Source: Oligoflexia bacterium
GTDB taxonomy: Bacteria > Bdellovibrionota > UBA1018
DNA: 64,000 nt
Direction of reading: 5' to 3'
Assembly (NCBI GenBank): GCA_903935335.1
Contig: CAIZRG010000006.1
Location: 107,049-171,048, forward strand
Numbering within the stretch: position 1 is the first letter of the stretch; the number at the start of each line of letters is the position of its first letter. Below the pieces are notes generated by a model that saw nothing but the letters and a program-made list of their open reading frames with translations, had not been told where the DNA came from and did not search any database. Made by a program: the position numbers and the translations under genes. Shown one piece after another: positions 19,334 to 28,270 of the stretch.

Positions 19334-20242
19334 ATGAAAGTATTCAATCATTTTTGTTGCTTATCTTTAATTGTTTTATGTTTAAGTTCATTCCCTTGTT
19401 TATCACAAGCAATGCCTCTTAATGAGGAGTTCCAATATTACAATCCATATAGTCATTTACAATATCCAAATGAAATCGGACTTTTAGATGAAAAACCTTG
19501 GAATCCTCTTTTACAAGCGAAAGCAATTAAAATAAAGGAAGATTCTGCATCTGAGATTATAAAGAAATTATCTGCCCTTGTATTCATTATAGGTGGATCT
19601 GAAAAACATACAACCCTTGAAGCACTTGATTTATCTGGATCAAATATAACGCATGAGGAATTAAGAGACCTAATAAGATTTATTCAGCGTGTTTTTCCAA
19701 ACATAAAAGAGCTCAATTTAAGTCATATCAATATTGGAGAAGCTGGAGCTATTCACTTGGCAGGCCTATCAAGACTGCCTAAGCTAAAATCCTTACTCCT
19801 AGCTCAGTGTAACCTCGGAAGTACTGAGGTCACATATCTCACAGAACTCACTCAGTTAGAGTCGCTAGATCTATTTGACAACCACATCGGAGATAACGGT
19901 GCTATTCATCTTTTACACCTCACTCAGTTAAAAATGCTAGATTTGACTCACAACTACATCGGAGATCTGGGCGTTTGGTGTCTCAAAGAACTCAAGGAGT
20001 TAAGAGATCTGAATCTGAGTGTAAACCAGATCGGGGATGAAGGTGCTTCGCATCTCAAAGAACTCAAGGAGTTGAGATCTCTCAGCCTCATGCACAACCA
20101 CATCAGAGATGAAGGTATGACTTATCTTGCAGAGCTCACTCAGTTAAAAAGGCTGGTTTTAGTTGAGAATAATATAGGTACTGAATCGATCGATGCTCTC
20201 AAGCAAACTCTTGTGGGCTGTGTCATTCTTTCTGATTCATAA
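19334..20242 (+). CDS. Secreted leucine-rich-repeat protein (LRR copy 1)
   Basis: A 302-residue protein with a clear Sec signal (Met1 to about Ala27, SQA). From about residue 90 it has about eight ribonuclease-inhibitor-like LRRs of 24 residues with the pattern LxxLxxLdLxxNxIGdeGaxxL. It is paralogous to the genes at 50.0 kb and 57.6 kb (shared TTLEALDLSGSNIT-like cap and FIQRVFPNIKELNLS), but its N-terminal segment has no F-box-like motif. LRRs bind proteins; a host or surface target is possible. It is isolated in low-density DNA. Confidence 0.85.
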   Translation: MKVFNHFCCLSLIVLCLSSFPCLSQAMPLNEEFQYYNPYSHLQYPNEIGLLDEKPWNPLLQAKAIKIKEDSASEIIKKLSALVFIIGGSEKHTTLEALDLSGSNITHEELRDLIRFIQRVFPNIKELNLSHINIGEAGAIHLAGLSRLPKLKSLLLAQCNLGSTEVTYLTELTQLESLDLFDNHIGDNGAIHLLHLTQLKMLDLTHNYIGDLGVWCLKELKELRDLNLSVNQIGDEGASHLKELKELRSLSLMHNHIRDEGMTYLAELTQLKRLVLVENNIGTESIDALKQTLVGCVILSDS

Positions 20243-20699
20243 ACCTGTCCGAAAATCTAATCCACGAGCTCCTCATTAAACATTTATATTTGAGAACGAA
20301 ATAAGTCGACAATCAGAACAAGCGTCAGGCTTTAGGTAAGGTCGAACAGTCACAAAATATCGTACAGCTTACCTGAATATAAAAATCAGAATGTCAGATC
20401 AAATACTGGCTATTACACATAAGGAGCTTTCTATATTCTGCTGGAATCAAGCCGTGCCTTCTTCTAATAAGTTTCGAGAACCTTATCTGCTTTTTTTTCT
20501 TTCATATGGCCTCACTTTTTCTTCTTCGAGTTCAAATGCAGTTCACGAGATGATTGATTTCTCTATGCTGTTCCCAAATGAGCAGGAGACGTCTTCTCAA
20601 AAGTGTAAGCCCAACTGTCCAGTAGTTCCGAAATGGAGAGAATCGAAGAGGTTCATAGATTGTTTTTTGAAACATCAGCACACAGAATCCTTTGAAATA
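20243..20699. other. Gene-poor stretch after LRR copy 1
   Basis: No coding sequence that I can support. A 106-codon open frame at 20391-20711 has no recognisable motif, no good ribosome-binding site and unbalanced composition, so I treat it as chance. The 3' edge is an inverted repeat. Confidence 0.4.
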
Positions 20700-20748
20700 A
20701 GTTTTCAATAAGACTATTTTAGATGTAAAAATGGTCTTATTGAAAACT
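20700..20748. repeat. 21-bp inverted repeat at start of DUF4143 ATPase relic
   Basis: Arms at 20700-20720 (AGTTTTCAATAAGACTATTTT) and 20728-20748 pair over 21 bp with one mismatch, around a 7-base loop. The ATG of the downstream ATPase remnant (20731) lies inside the right arm. The position fits an autoregulatory operator or an integration site of the mobile ATPase gene. Confidence 0.75.
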
Positions 20749-21158
20749 AGCTTTATTTTATATAAACTTGCGAAAAGCCCCAAAAGCATCCTTCTCTTAG
20801 GACCCCGGCAAGTAGGAAAATCGATTCTTATCGAATCACCTCAACCTGCACTAACGATCAATTTGGGACTTCAATCCGAGTTTTTAATTTTCACTTCCAA
20901 TCCAGAGGAGGCCTTGAAGTTGACTTCATCGTTCAAATTGAAAATCGAACTATCGCGATTGAACTTAAAGTATCTGAACCCTTAATGAAAAAACTTCTTC
21001 CTCTTAAAACCTTAGATCAATACGTCAAGCGTCCAGTGGAAAAATATAGAGGTTGTTTAAAAGTAAAACTAAAGCAAGTTCAGGAAATCCAAATCTTAGA
21101 GTGGCAAGAAGGTATCAAAAAAGTATTCATGAATAATATCCAAAGATCAAGCCCTTAG
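20731..21158 (+). pseudogene. DUF4143 (AAA_14) ATPase remnant, middle deleted
   Basis: Two pieces of one gene remain. The first frame (20731-about 20906) codes for the N-terminal ATPase start with P-loop LLLGPRQVGKS. The second, in another frame from about 20907 to the TAG at 21156-21158, codes for the DUF4143 C-terminus: GLEVDFIVQIENRTIAIELK, the nuclease-like D-x-E-x-K region. Roughly two thirds of the normal gene of about 400 codons is missing and the join shifts the frame, so it cannot make a working protein. A second, longer member of this family lies at 58.3-59.4 kb. Confidence 0.8.
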
Positions 21159-21226
21159 CTGGATAGCTTTAATAAATGTGTGATCAGTCTATTGATTATT
21201 TCTCAAATAGTGTAGAAAGGAGTCCT

Positions 21227-21970
21227 ATGACCCATTCTTCAGAAAAATCTTCTCCCATACTCATTTTAGGTTGTGGCTATGTTGGAACGGCTGTTTCCAA
21301 GAAATTTTCAAATGTAAAATGCACCCGAAAATCAAATTTTGAGCTAGGAAAACGTGAGACATGGAACCCAGAGATTTTATCTGTTCCACCACATGGAATT
21401 GTTCTTTGGACGTTTCCAGCGGCTTCAACTGAGGAAGAAGAAGCTTTAGCAGTTGAATTGTATGACCGATTTTTTCAAAAAATTCAGGTTGTTATTTACG
21501 GATCAACTTCCTCTTATAAAGTACTCAAGCCAGATGACTGGATTACTGAGGAAAATGAACTCGATCTAAGCCAGTTCAGAACTCGAACTGAAGAACGTTT
21601 GAGACAAAAAGGTGCCTGTATTCTTCAACTTGCAGGAATTTTTGGGCCAGGTAGAAACCCCATTCGGTGGTATCAGCAAGGGCTCATTCAAACAGGGTTA
21701 TCTTACTTAAATTTAATTCATTTACAGGACATCGTTTCAGTGACTGAAAAAGTTTTTCAAAAGAATGAAGTCTGGGGTAACCGATTTATTCTTTCCAATG
21801 GAAAACCAAAGACTCATTTAGAGATTACTGAGATTTTAAAAAAAACAGGTCAACTCTCTTCAGAATTTTCAATTCCATTAATAGGAAAGATCAATAGCAA
21901 GAAAGTCTCATCTTCGAAGATCAAAAAACTCTTTTCACTCACAGACAACGATTTTATTGATTTTCCTTAA
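21227..21970 (+). CDS. NAD(P)-dependent epimerase/dehydratase-like protein (YeeZ type)
   Basis: A 247-residue Rossmann protein of the atypical short-chain/extended epimerase group. The nucleotide-binding start is LILGCGYVGTAVSKKF (about 11-26). The middle has YGSTSSYK (Ser and Tyr as in the SDR active site region) and LQLAGIFGPGRNP. The frame is open to 21176, but GAAAGGAG immediately before the ATG at 21227 fixes the start. Substrate is unknown; YeeZ-type proteins are not well characterised. It stands alone between pseudogenes and is probably a functional resident gene. Confidence 0.8.
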   Translation: MTHSSEKSSPILILGCGYVGTAVSKKFSNVKCTRKSNFELGKRETWNPEILSVPPHGIVLWTFPAASTEEEEALAVELYDRFFQKIQVVIYGSTSSYKVLKPDDWITEENELDLSQFRTRTEERLRQKGACILQLAGIFGPGRNPIRWYQQGLIQTGLSYLNLIHLQDIVSVTEKVFQKNEVWGNRFILSNGKPKTHLEITEILKKTGQLSSEFSIPLIGKINSKKVSSSKIKKLFSLTDNDFIDFP

Positions 21971-22004
21971 TTTTTTAAAAGCTGCCATATCGAGGAAATT
22001 GCTT

Positions 22005-22193
22005 TTAAGCAAACCGAAGCTCAACTCGAAAAGCAAGACTTGCATGATCAATCCTTTTCACCCATACGACAACGCTTTCCAGTGCTTTCACCTGATAGCA
22101 AGCTCGCCAGCCTTTGCCGAGTCTGATTGATCGGGTTCCTGCGAGCTTCCCTTTTAGAGGCTCTTCATGATAACCCGGAATTCGACGAACCAC
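22005..22193 (-). pseudogene. RelE/ParE-type toxin remnant (C-terminal part)
   Basis: The 62 codons match the second half of RelE/HigB-like ribosome-dependent RNases: IPGYHEEPLKGKLAGTRSIRL, then a basic GKGWRACYQV strand and a terminal VKRIDHASLAF resembling the H-x-Y end. The N-terminal half is missing: an in-frame TGA lies at 22203-22205, four codons before the GTG at 22193. No antitoxin gene is adjacent. I read it as a decayed toxin gene. Confidence 0.6.
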
Positions 22194-22343
22194 CTCAAGT
22201 CCTCAATTTTCAACATCTTCAACCTAATCCTGTAGCTTAACCAAAATAAAAGCAGAGATTTGCCGTTTCTTAATCTTCTTATGTAGAAACTCGCTTAATT
22301 CAACGCAGTTGTATACGACGATTTTCTCGATTAATATTTTCCT

Positions 22344-22511
22344 GATGACCGTTTCCATCGAGCTGAAGCTCACCTAAAATCTGAACGGAATACGAATCTA
22401 GCCCTTGTCACCTTTGGTACAAAAAAGGACGCACTATTTGCCACCTTAGCCTCAAATCAGGAGCATGGCTTACGCAGAACGATTGAGGACAAGCGTAATT
22501 CCCGAGTTTGA
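22344..22511 (+). pseudogene. ParB-like nuclease domain fragment
   Basis: The frame from 22344 to the TGA at 22509 reads DDRFHRAEAHLKSERN, then ALFATLASNQEHGLRRTIEDKR. The (D)GFHRxxAH motif and HGLRRTxxDKR are hallmarks of ParB N-terminal-domain proteins found on plasmids and phages. There is no start and the C-terminus is lost, so this is a fragment. It supports a history of mobile DNA in the 21.9-23.5 kb stretch. Confidence 0.6.
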
Positions 22512-22611
22512 TAAAAGCAGTTACGTCAAACTTGTAGTTTCATGTACTTAACGCAGTGTGTTTGGATTTGTACCGCTTTCGCTCTAGTACCGCAAGTTCT
22601 CCTTCGATCAC

Positions 22612-22941
22612 TCATTCAATTGAGACAAATCGCAACAGTCTTGGTGCTTTTCTCGAGAAAAGGAAATTTTCCAAGTACGGGTGTAAGATAGGATTGGGTC
22701 TTTGAAAGAATTCTGACTGCGCTTTTCTCGATAAATTTGACAAAATGACTTCAGATTCAACTTTTGATCCGGCTAAAAGTCTTGAAAATTGAGAAGCGTC
22801 TATTCCGCTTAGGTCTGAGGCATTCTCAAGAGTATGTTTAGGGGCTGCCGCCGCTAGGGACGTCAGATACCACTCTAATGTCTTTGTTGTCTCAAAGAGA
22901 TTTTTTAGAGGATGAAGAAAGTTTTTTAATGTAGAAGTCAT
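22612..22941 (-). CDS. Short ORF, possible transposase N-terminal fragment
   Basis: About 109 codons from ATG 22941 (the frame is open to a TTG at 22977). The reading (TLEWYLTSLAAAAPKHTLENA, then LSGIDASQFSRLLAG) resembles the helical N-terminal domain of DDE transposases such as IS4-like ones, but no catalytic core follows downstream. I cannot confirm the family. There is no convincing ribosome-binding site. It is most likely a remnant beside the ParB and RelE relics. Confidence 0.35.
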   Translation of the reverse strand: MTSTLKNFLHPLKNLFETTKTLEWYLTSLAAAAPKHTLENASDLSGIDASQFSRLLAGSKVESEVILSNLSRKAQSEFFQRPNPILHPYLENFLFSRKAPRLLRFVSIE

Positions 22942-22977
22942 AGTTGAAGTCTTTTGTTTGGATTTTACCAACCTCAA

Positions 22978-23538
22978 AATGAGGCAATGATACCTGTTTT
23001 TTTAAAATATTATGCAATTATGCTCATGAAATAAGTGTATGACTTGTTCCTAGCCTAAAAAGAAAACCGATAGCGACCAAAATAGCTCCTGAAGCAAGTT
23101 GGCGAGTTCATCCCCCTCCTGCTAGAAAAGACAAGCTACTCGTCAGAAATAGGAAATAAAATGGGACTAGTCAGCGAATCCAGCTTGCTATATTCTCTGA
23201 ACCTGCAAAAAGCGAAGGGGATGATAGCGGCCATTATGATAAAAATGGCCTAATACCCATGGATGCCAAAATATCCGTCTGAGCTGCTTGCAAAATAAGA
23301 AAAGGGAGAATTATGATCAAACACATGAGTGTAAGGTCGGCCGATTTTTGAAAAGACCATACAATATAACAAAATATTTCACGGTCACCTCCTGATCCTA
23401 CTAAGGTTAAGCAAAGTATAAAAATTTAGGGAAAAACTAATCAAGAGGAAAAATCAAACAGAGTAAACTTTTTGAGAATGGTTGTTTGGATATCATAACT
23501 CAAGTGAGGCTAGCGAAATACCGTATACTTTAGGATAA
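22978..23538. other. Gene-poor stretch before the glycan cluster
   Basis: I see no supported gene here. The composition and broken short frames look like decayed DNA. A promoter for the glycosyltransferase at 23539 must lie in the last part but no strong consensus stands out. Confidence 0.4.
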
Positions 23539-24303
23539 ATGAGAATGGAAAAAGATCTTTCAATTGTAATGCCCGTATATAATGAGGAGTCTTGTATTGA
23601 AGTTGTCGTTGAAAAGTGGGTACAATCTATTCGTTCCCTGAATATCAATTTTGATTTGAACATTTATAATGACGGTTCAAGAGATCGGACTTTGAGCAAA
23701 CTCGAATTGTTAGCCAAGAAATTTAATGAAGTAAAAGTCCATGACAAAATTAATTCTGGTCATGGGCCTACTGTTTTAGTTGGTTACCGTAATTCAAAGG
23801 ACTATGAATGGGTTTTTCAAGTAGATTCTGATGATGAACTTTCTCCAGATATATTTCCAAGCTTTTGGGAAGTGAGGCAATCTTTTGATTTTCTGGTTGG
23901 GAAAAGGTATGAAAGGAATACCCCATGGATTAGAAAATTTATCAGCTTTATTTCTCAGTGGTCTGTTTGGATCGCGATTGGAAATGGAGTTTTTGATGTG
24001 AACTGCCCATACCGCCTTATGAGAAATAGTATGTTTCAAAATTTATTTTTTAATATTCCAGATTTAACATTTGCACCTAATCTGATTATTTCTGGTTATG
24101 CTGCAAGAAAAAAGCTTCGAATTTATGAAGTTCCTGTTCGATTTCAAAGTCGTAAAACCGGGGAAGTGTCGATTAAGAAACTAAAACTTCTTAAAGCGGC
24201 AATAAAGTCTTTTTTTCAGACTCTCTTTTTCTCTTGGAGAAATATTAAGTTTTTGGAAATAGACGATATTGATCATCAACACCAAACTCAAACAAAGAAA
24301 TGA
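23539..24303 (+). CDS. Family 2 glycosyltransferase (dolichol-phosphate-mannose-synthase-like)
   Basis: A 254-residue GT-A enzyme. The N-terminal strand is LSIVMPVYNEESCIE, followed by YNDGSRDRT and QVDSDDELSPD (the DxD metal/nucleotide site), then the NCPYRLMR and FAPNLIISGYAARKK regions found in polyprenyl-phosphate glycosyltransferases. No C-terminal membrane helices are present. It is the first gene of a three-gene glycan unit; the next start is 3 bp after its stop. Sugar and acceptor cannot be told from sequence. Confidence 0.85.
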   Translation: MRMEKDLSIVMPVYNEESCIEVVVEKWVQSIRSLNINFDLNIYNDGSRDRTLSKLELLAKKFNEVKVHDKINSGHGPTVLVGYRNSKDYEWVFQVDSDDELSPDIFPSFWEVRQSFDFLVGKRYERNTPWIRKFISFISQWSVWIAIGNGVFDVNCPYRLMRNSMFQNLFFNIPDLTFAPNLIISGYAARKKLRIYEVPVRFQSRKTGEVSIKKLKLLKAAIKSFFQTLFFSWRNIKFLEIDDIDHQHQTQTKK

Positions 24304-24306
24304 AAT

Positions 24307-26637
24307 ATGTTAAAAGAAGCAAGAGAAGTTAAACTGTTTTCTTATGATGACATACTTAATTTTTCAATAAATGATGTTTGTGATCTTTATAAGAAATATG
24401 TAAATCCCGGACAAGTTGAGTTTATATCGAGTTTTGGTCCAGAAAGAAATCTCGTTGAAAAAGCCGAAGGTAGCCGAATCTATTGCCAAGATGGTCGTAT
24501 GATTCGTGATTTTACAGGCGGTATCGGTGTCTTAAATCATGGCCATAATCACCCGGAAATTTTGGAAGTTCGAAAACGATTTCAAAATGAAAAACGCATG
24601 GAGGTTCATAAAAATTATCTTTCTCCTTATCTGGCTGCTTTAAGTGCAAATATTGCTGCACTAATGCCAGGGGATCTAAAAATTAGCTATTTCTGTAATT
24701 CAGGAGCTGAATCCGTCGAGGGTGCTGTAAAGTTGGCTTATAAAGCACACGAAGGTTATAGATCAAGGATTATGGCTTCAGATATTTCATTTCATGGAAA
24801 GCTTTTGGGATCTGCTGGCCTAACAGGGTCTCCAGAGGTTCATTTCAAATGGCCGACAATCCCCAATATTGATAAGTTCAAGTACAACGATATTCAAAGC
24901 ATTAAAGATTTGATTACAAAAAACAGAAAATCTAATGGTGAATCTGATTATTATGCAGTAATTATTGAACCTTTTAATGCGAGCAGTTTGTTAGAGTGTT
25001 CAACGATGTTTTTACAGGAATTAAGAAATGTTTGTGATAAGGAAAATATTATTCTTATTTTTGACGAAGTCTATACGGGCTGGAGTAAGACAGGGGCCTT
25101 ATTTAATTTTTTTTACCATGATGTTATCCCAGATATCGTTACTATGTCGAAGAGCTTTGGCGCTGGAAAATCTTCTATCGCAGGTTATGTAACTCGAGAA
25201 AAAATTTTTTTGAGGGCTTACGGTAAATTAAATGATTCCATTATTCATTCGACTACTTATAACGGATTTGGAGAAGAATGCGTTACAGCGTTAGAAGGTA
25301 TTCGAATTTTAGTGAGAGATAATTATTCAGAAAAAGCAAAAAAAATTGAAACAATAATTAGACAAGGTTTGACAAAGATTACTGAAGTCAATAAAGAGTT
25401 TATTGTTGATATTAGAGGTCGAGGTGGACTCATGGGATGCCTTCTAATAATAACAAAAAAATGCTACATTGAGAGCCGAGTGAATATGGAACTAATAGGA
25501 TTAAAATACCTTGTGGTAGGTGCTGGATTTTACGGTGCTACTATCGCCGATCAAATTGCAAATATTCTTGATAGTCGAGTTTTGGTCATTGATGTCCGAA
25601 AACACATTGGAGGAAATTCTTATTCCTATCCTGACTCTCAAACTAATATTGAAGTTCATCAATATGGTTCACATATTTTTCATACTTCTAATAAAAATGT
25701 GTGGAAATATATTAACCAGTTTGGAGCATTTAATTCTTATAGGCATCGAGTTTTTGTAAATTTTAGAAATGAAATCTATACAATGCCAATTAATTTGATG
25801 ACTATTAATCAATTCTATAAAAAAAATCTCAGCCCTGAAGAAGCTCAAATGTTAATTAAAGAAGAGATTTCTAAGGATAAATTTGATGACCCTAAAAATC
25901 TCGAAGAAAAGGCGATTTCTCTGGTTGGCCGATCTTTATATGATGCTTTTATAAAAGGTTACACTCAAAAACAATGGAATACATCATTAACAGAACTTCC
26001 TCCTAACATTATAACTCGGCTTCCAGTTCGATATAATTTTAATGACAGATATTTCAATGATATTTATGAAGGAATCCCTGTTGACGGCTATGGAAAAATT
26101 TTTGAAAAGATGTTGGCACATCCAAATATCACATTAAAACTGGGAGTAGATTTTTTTGATCTTAAATCAAGAGTTCCAACAGATTGCTTAGTGATTTATA
26201 CAGGCCCAATAGATCGATTTTTTGAATATAAATACGGAATGTTGGGTTGGAGGACCACTTATTTTGAGGAAAAACGGATACCTAAAAATGATTTCCAAGG
26301 AACGGCTGTGATGAACTATGCTGATTTAGATATACCCTACACTAGAATACATGAATTTAAACATTATCATCCTGAAAGAGAACAGTCTAAAGATATGACC
26401 ATTCTTTTTAAGGAATACTCTAAATTTGCAGAAAAAAATGATATCCCTTACTATCCAATTAATACAGAGCGCGATAGAGCACTGTTGAAACTTTACCAGG
26501 AAGATACCAAGAAAGAAAAAAATGTAATTTTTGGAGGAAGACTTGGAAATTATGTTTATGTAGACATGCATCAAGTGATTTCAATGGCACTAAATACATT
26601 TCAAACAAAAATTCGAGGATATACCAAATTTAGTTGA
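24307..26637 (+). CDS. glf: Fused ORF: class III aminotransferase (3'-truncated) plus UDP-galactopyranose mutase
   Basis: One 776-codon frame with two unrelated enzymes. Residues 1 to about 380 are a PLP class III aminotransferase: NSGAESVEGAVKLA, IIFDEVYTGWSK with the pyridine-binding Asp253 (FDEV), and the Schiff-base Lys282 in MSKSFGAGKSS. It stops soon after RGRGGLMGC, about 50-60 residues short of the usual end. From Met394 (ATG at 25486) the sequence is a complete UDP-galactopyranose mutase: FAD site YLVVGAGFYGATIADQ, GGNSYSY, HQYGSHIFHT and a terminal GGRLGNYVYVDMHQVI. The mutase makes UDP-Galf for surface glycans. GAGCCGAG before 25486 may allow independent translation of glf. The fusion is probably the result of an internal deletion joining two genes. 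Confidence 0.85.
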   Translation: MLKEAREVKLFSYDDILNFSINDVCDLYKKYVNPGQVEFISSFGPERNLVEKAEGSRIYCQDGRMIRDFTGGIGVLNHGHNHPEILEVRKRFQNEKRMEVHKNYLSPYLAALSANIAALMPGDLKISYFCNSGAESVEGAVKLAYKAHEGYRSRIMASDISFHGKLLGSAGLTGSPEVHFKWPTIPNIDKFKYNDIQSIKDLITKNRKSNGESDYYAVIIEPFNASSLLECSTMFLQELRNVCDKENIILIFDEVYTGWSKTGALFNFFYHDVIPDIVTMSKSFGAGKSSIAGYVTREKIFLRAYGKLNDSIIHSTTYNGFGEECVTALEGIRILVRDNYSEKAKKIETIIRQGLTKITEVNKEFIVDIRGRGGLMGCLLIITKKCYIESRVNMELIGLKYLVVGAGFYGATIADQIANILDSRVLVIDVRKHIGGNSYSYPDSQTNIEVHQYGSHIFHTSNKNVWKYINQFGAFNSYRHRVFVNFRNEIYTMPINLMTINQFYKKNLSPEEAQMLIKEEISKDKFDDPKNLEEKAISLVGRSLYDAFIKGYTQKQWNTSLTELPPNIITRLPVRYNFNDRYFNDIYEGIPVDGYGKIFEKMLAHPNITLKLGVDFFDLKSRVPTDCLVIYTGPIDRFFEYKYGMLGWRTTYFEEKRIPKNDFQGTAVMNYADLDIPYTRIHEFKHYHPEREQSKDMTILFKEYSKFAEKNDIPYYPINTERDRALLKLYQEDTKKEKNVIFGGRLGNYVYVDMHQVISMALNTFQTKIRGYTKFS

Positions 26638-26934
26638 AACTTGAATGAGTGACTCCTCCTGGAGCATCTAGGCTTTAACACAAAAAGGAGCTACAATGAG
26701 AAAAGACACGAGACAGACGAAAAATGCAAGCAAAGGTTTTCAAGCAGCGACTGGAGAGGACTGGATGGTCACCAAGGATGTTCGAGGTTATGAAGAAGAG
26801 TAGACAGGTCTTTGACATGGGGAAAATTGATAGAAAGCAAAAAAAGTTGGAGTGATCCTAATTATAAGCAAACTTGAATCTTCTGTTTAGAAAACAAACA
26901 CTAATCTTTTATTTACTTCGGAACGAGCCTAAAT
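26638..26934. other. Intergenic stretch within the glycan cluster
   Basis: It contains one short ORF, 26697-26804, with a strong AAAGGAG site and 35 codons (begins MRKDTRQTKNASKG). I do not recognise it; it may be a fragment of a larger lost gene or a small peptide. No terminator is obvious. Confidence 0.3.
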
Positions 26935-28152
26935 ATGCTAGCAAAAAAAAATCCAAAGAAATACCCGTTAAAATTGTTTTTCGTTATAGCAATTTTAGGT
27001 TTGGTTTTACGTCAGTGGGTATCGTTGCAAGGGTACAATTGCGATCTTTCAGGTTTTGCAATTACTGCCCATCTTAAGTTAACGGGTAAAAATGTCTACT
27101 CAGAAATTGCAAAATTTAAAAGTGGCTACAACTATGGACCAATATGGTTTCACATTTTGGCTGTGATCAAGTTTGTCCAACTCAAGATGGGTTTTAATGG
27201 AATGAAATCGTTTCATTTCATGATTGCTACTTTTTTAGGCGTTGTTGATATTTCACTAGCGATTTTTGCATATCTTCAAAGTAAGAAGCTAATTTCTTTT
27301 ATTTGGCTGCTTGTAAACCCCTTGTCAATTTTACTGACTGGCTTTCATTCTCAATTTGACAATTTGGGCATCATGTTTGCAGCAATGAGCTGGGTTTGCT
27401 TAAATCGCAATTCAATAATTTCTAGAAAAACCTTATTGATTTCTGGTATTCTTCTTGGGTTTTCACTAATGACAAAACATATATTTATCTTTTTCCCACT
27501 GTGGTTTCTCTGGTATGAAAAAATGAATATTAAATATCGAGTTGGTTATTTGTTGATAGCATATGGTCTTTTTGTTTTTGGATTTATTCCATACTCCCTT
27601 CAACCAGAAGGACGTGCAGGTATTATATTAAATGTATTTCAGTATAATTCTTTCTATGGAAATGGCCTTTTCCCACGAATCCTTAGCATTGTTTTCCCGG
27701 AAAAAATCTTCACTCTTTTTAATTGGGTTCCAGTGTTTTCAGGTATTAAGTTTTTTTGGGCTTTTGCGATGATTGGCATTGGTAGAATGGCCATGAAATA
27801 CACTCGTGAGTCGGTCTTATTCATTTATGTATTAAGTCTTATAGTTTTTACAGTGGCTATGGCTGATCAATACATGGCAATCCCTGTTTTAGCCTGTGCT
27901 GTGTTTTGGAAGTATTGGGAAAGCTACTTTTATTGCCTTTTAGGCTCTTTGGTATTTGTTGCCAATCAGGGTACTTTGATGCCGATACGACACTCATTTA
28001 TTAATCGGCTTTCTGAGCTCAACATTCAATGGCACCATACTCAAGTGATTTTAGCTCTTTTACTCACACGAATCATGTGGAATGGAATTAAAGAAGTGCG
28101 TGACCGTTTGGCAATCGATTCAAGTACATCTAGACTTCGTACGATATTTTGA
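26935..28152 (+). CDS. Polytopic GT-C-type glycosyltransferase-like membrane protein
   Basis: A 405-residue protein with about ten membrane helices. The pattern of an early charged loop (GYNCDLSGF), GPIWFHILAVIK and NPLSILLTGFHSQFDNLG resembles GT-C mannosyl/glucosyltransferases that use polyprenyl-phosphate sugars, with the acidic residues placed in the first external loop. It fits the preceding GT2 enzyme, which could make the polyprenyl-phosphate sugar donor. Identity of the sugar is unknown. The ATG at 26935 lacks a strong ribosome-binding site. It ends 118 bp before the convergent murB end. Confidence 0.7.
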   Translation: MLAKKNPKKYPLKLFFVIAILGLVLRQWVSLQGYNCDLSGFAITAHLKLTGKNVYSEIAKFKSGYNYGPIWFHILAVIKFVQLKMGFNGMKSFHFMIATFLGVVDISLAIFAYLQSKKLISFIWLLVNPLSILLTGFHSQFDNLGIMFAAMSWVCLNRNSIISRKTLLISGILLGFSLMTKHIFIFFPLWFLWYEKMNIKYRVGYLLIAYGLFVFGFIPYSLQPEGRAGIILNVFQYNSFYGNGLFPRILSIVFPEKIFTLFNWVPVFSGIKFFWAFAMIGIGRMAMKYTRESVLFIYVLSLIVFTVAMADQYMAIPVLACAVFWKYWESYFYCLLGSLVFVANQGTLMPIRHSFINRLSELNIQWHHTQVILALLLTRIMWNGIKEVRDRLAIDSSTSRLRTIF

Positions 28153-28270
28153 CGTCATCCAAGGACTAAAGTCCATTACGCTGCTCTTAAGGAGTTTAAC
28201 GGCGAGGGGCTCATAATTTTTTATTTTAACTTCGGTTGTCCACCCTGCTTTTTTAATGGTATAGAAAAAA

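Noticed and set aside
20391..20711. 106-codon plus-strand frame upstream of the ATPase relic
   Set aside because: No motif, no ribosome-binding site, and it runs into the palindrome; treated as chance.
26697..26804. 35-codon ORF with a strong Shine-Dalgarno in the glycan cluster
   Set aside because: The product is unrecognised and the frame short; it is mentioned in the intergenic entry but not called as a gene.
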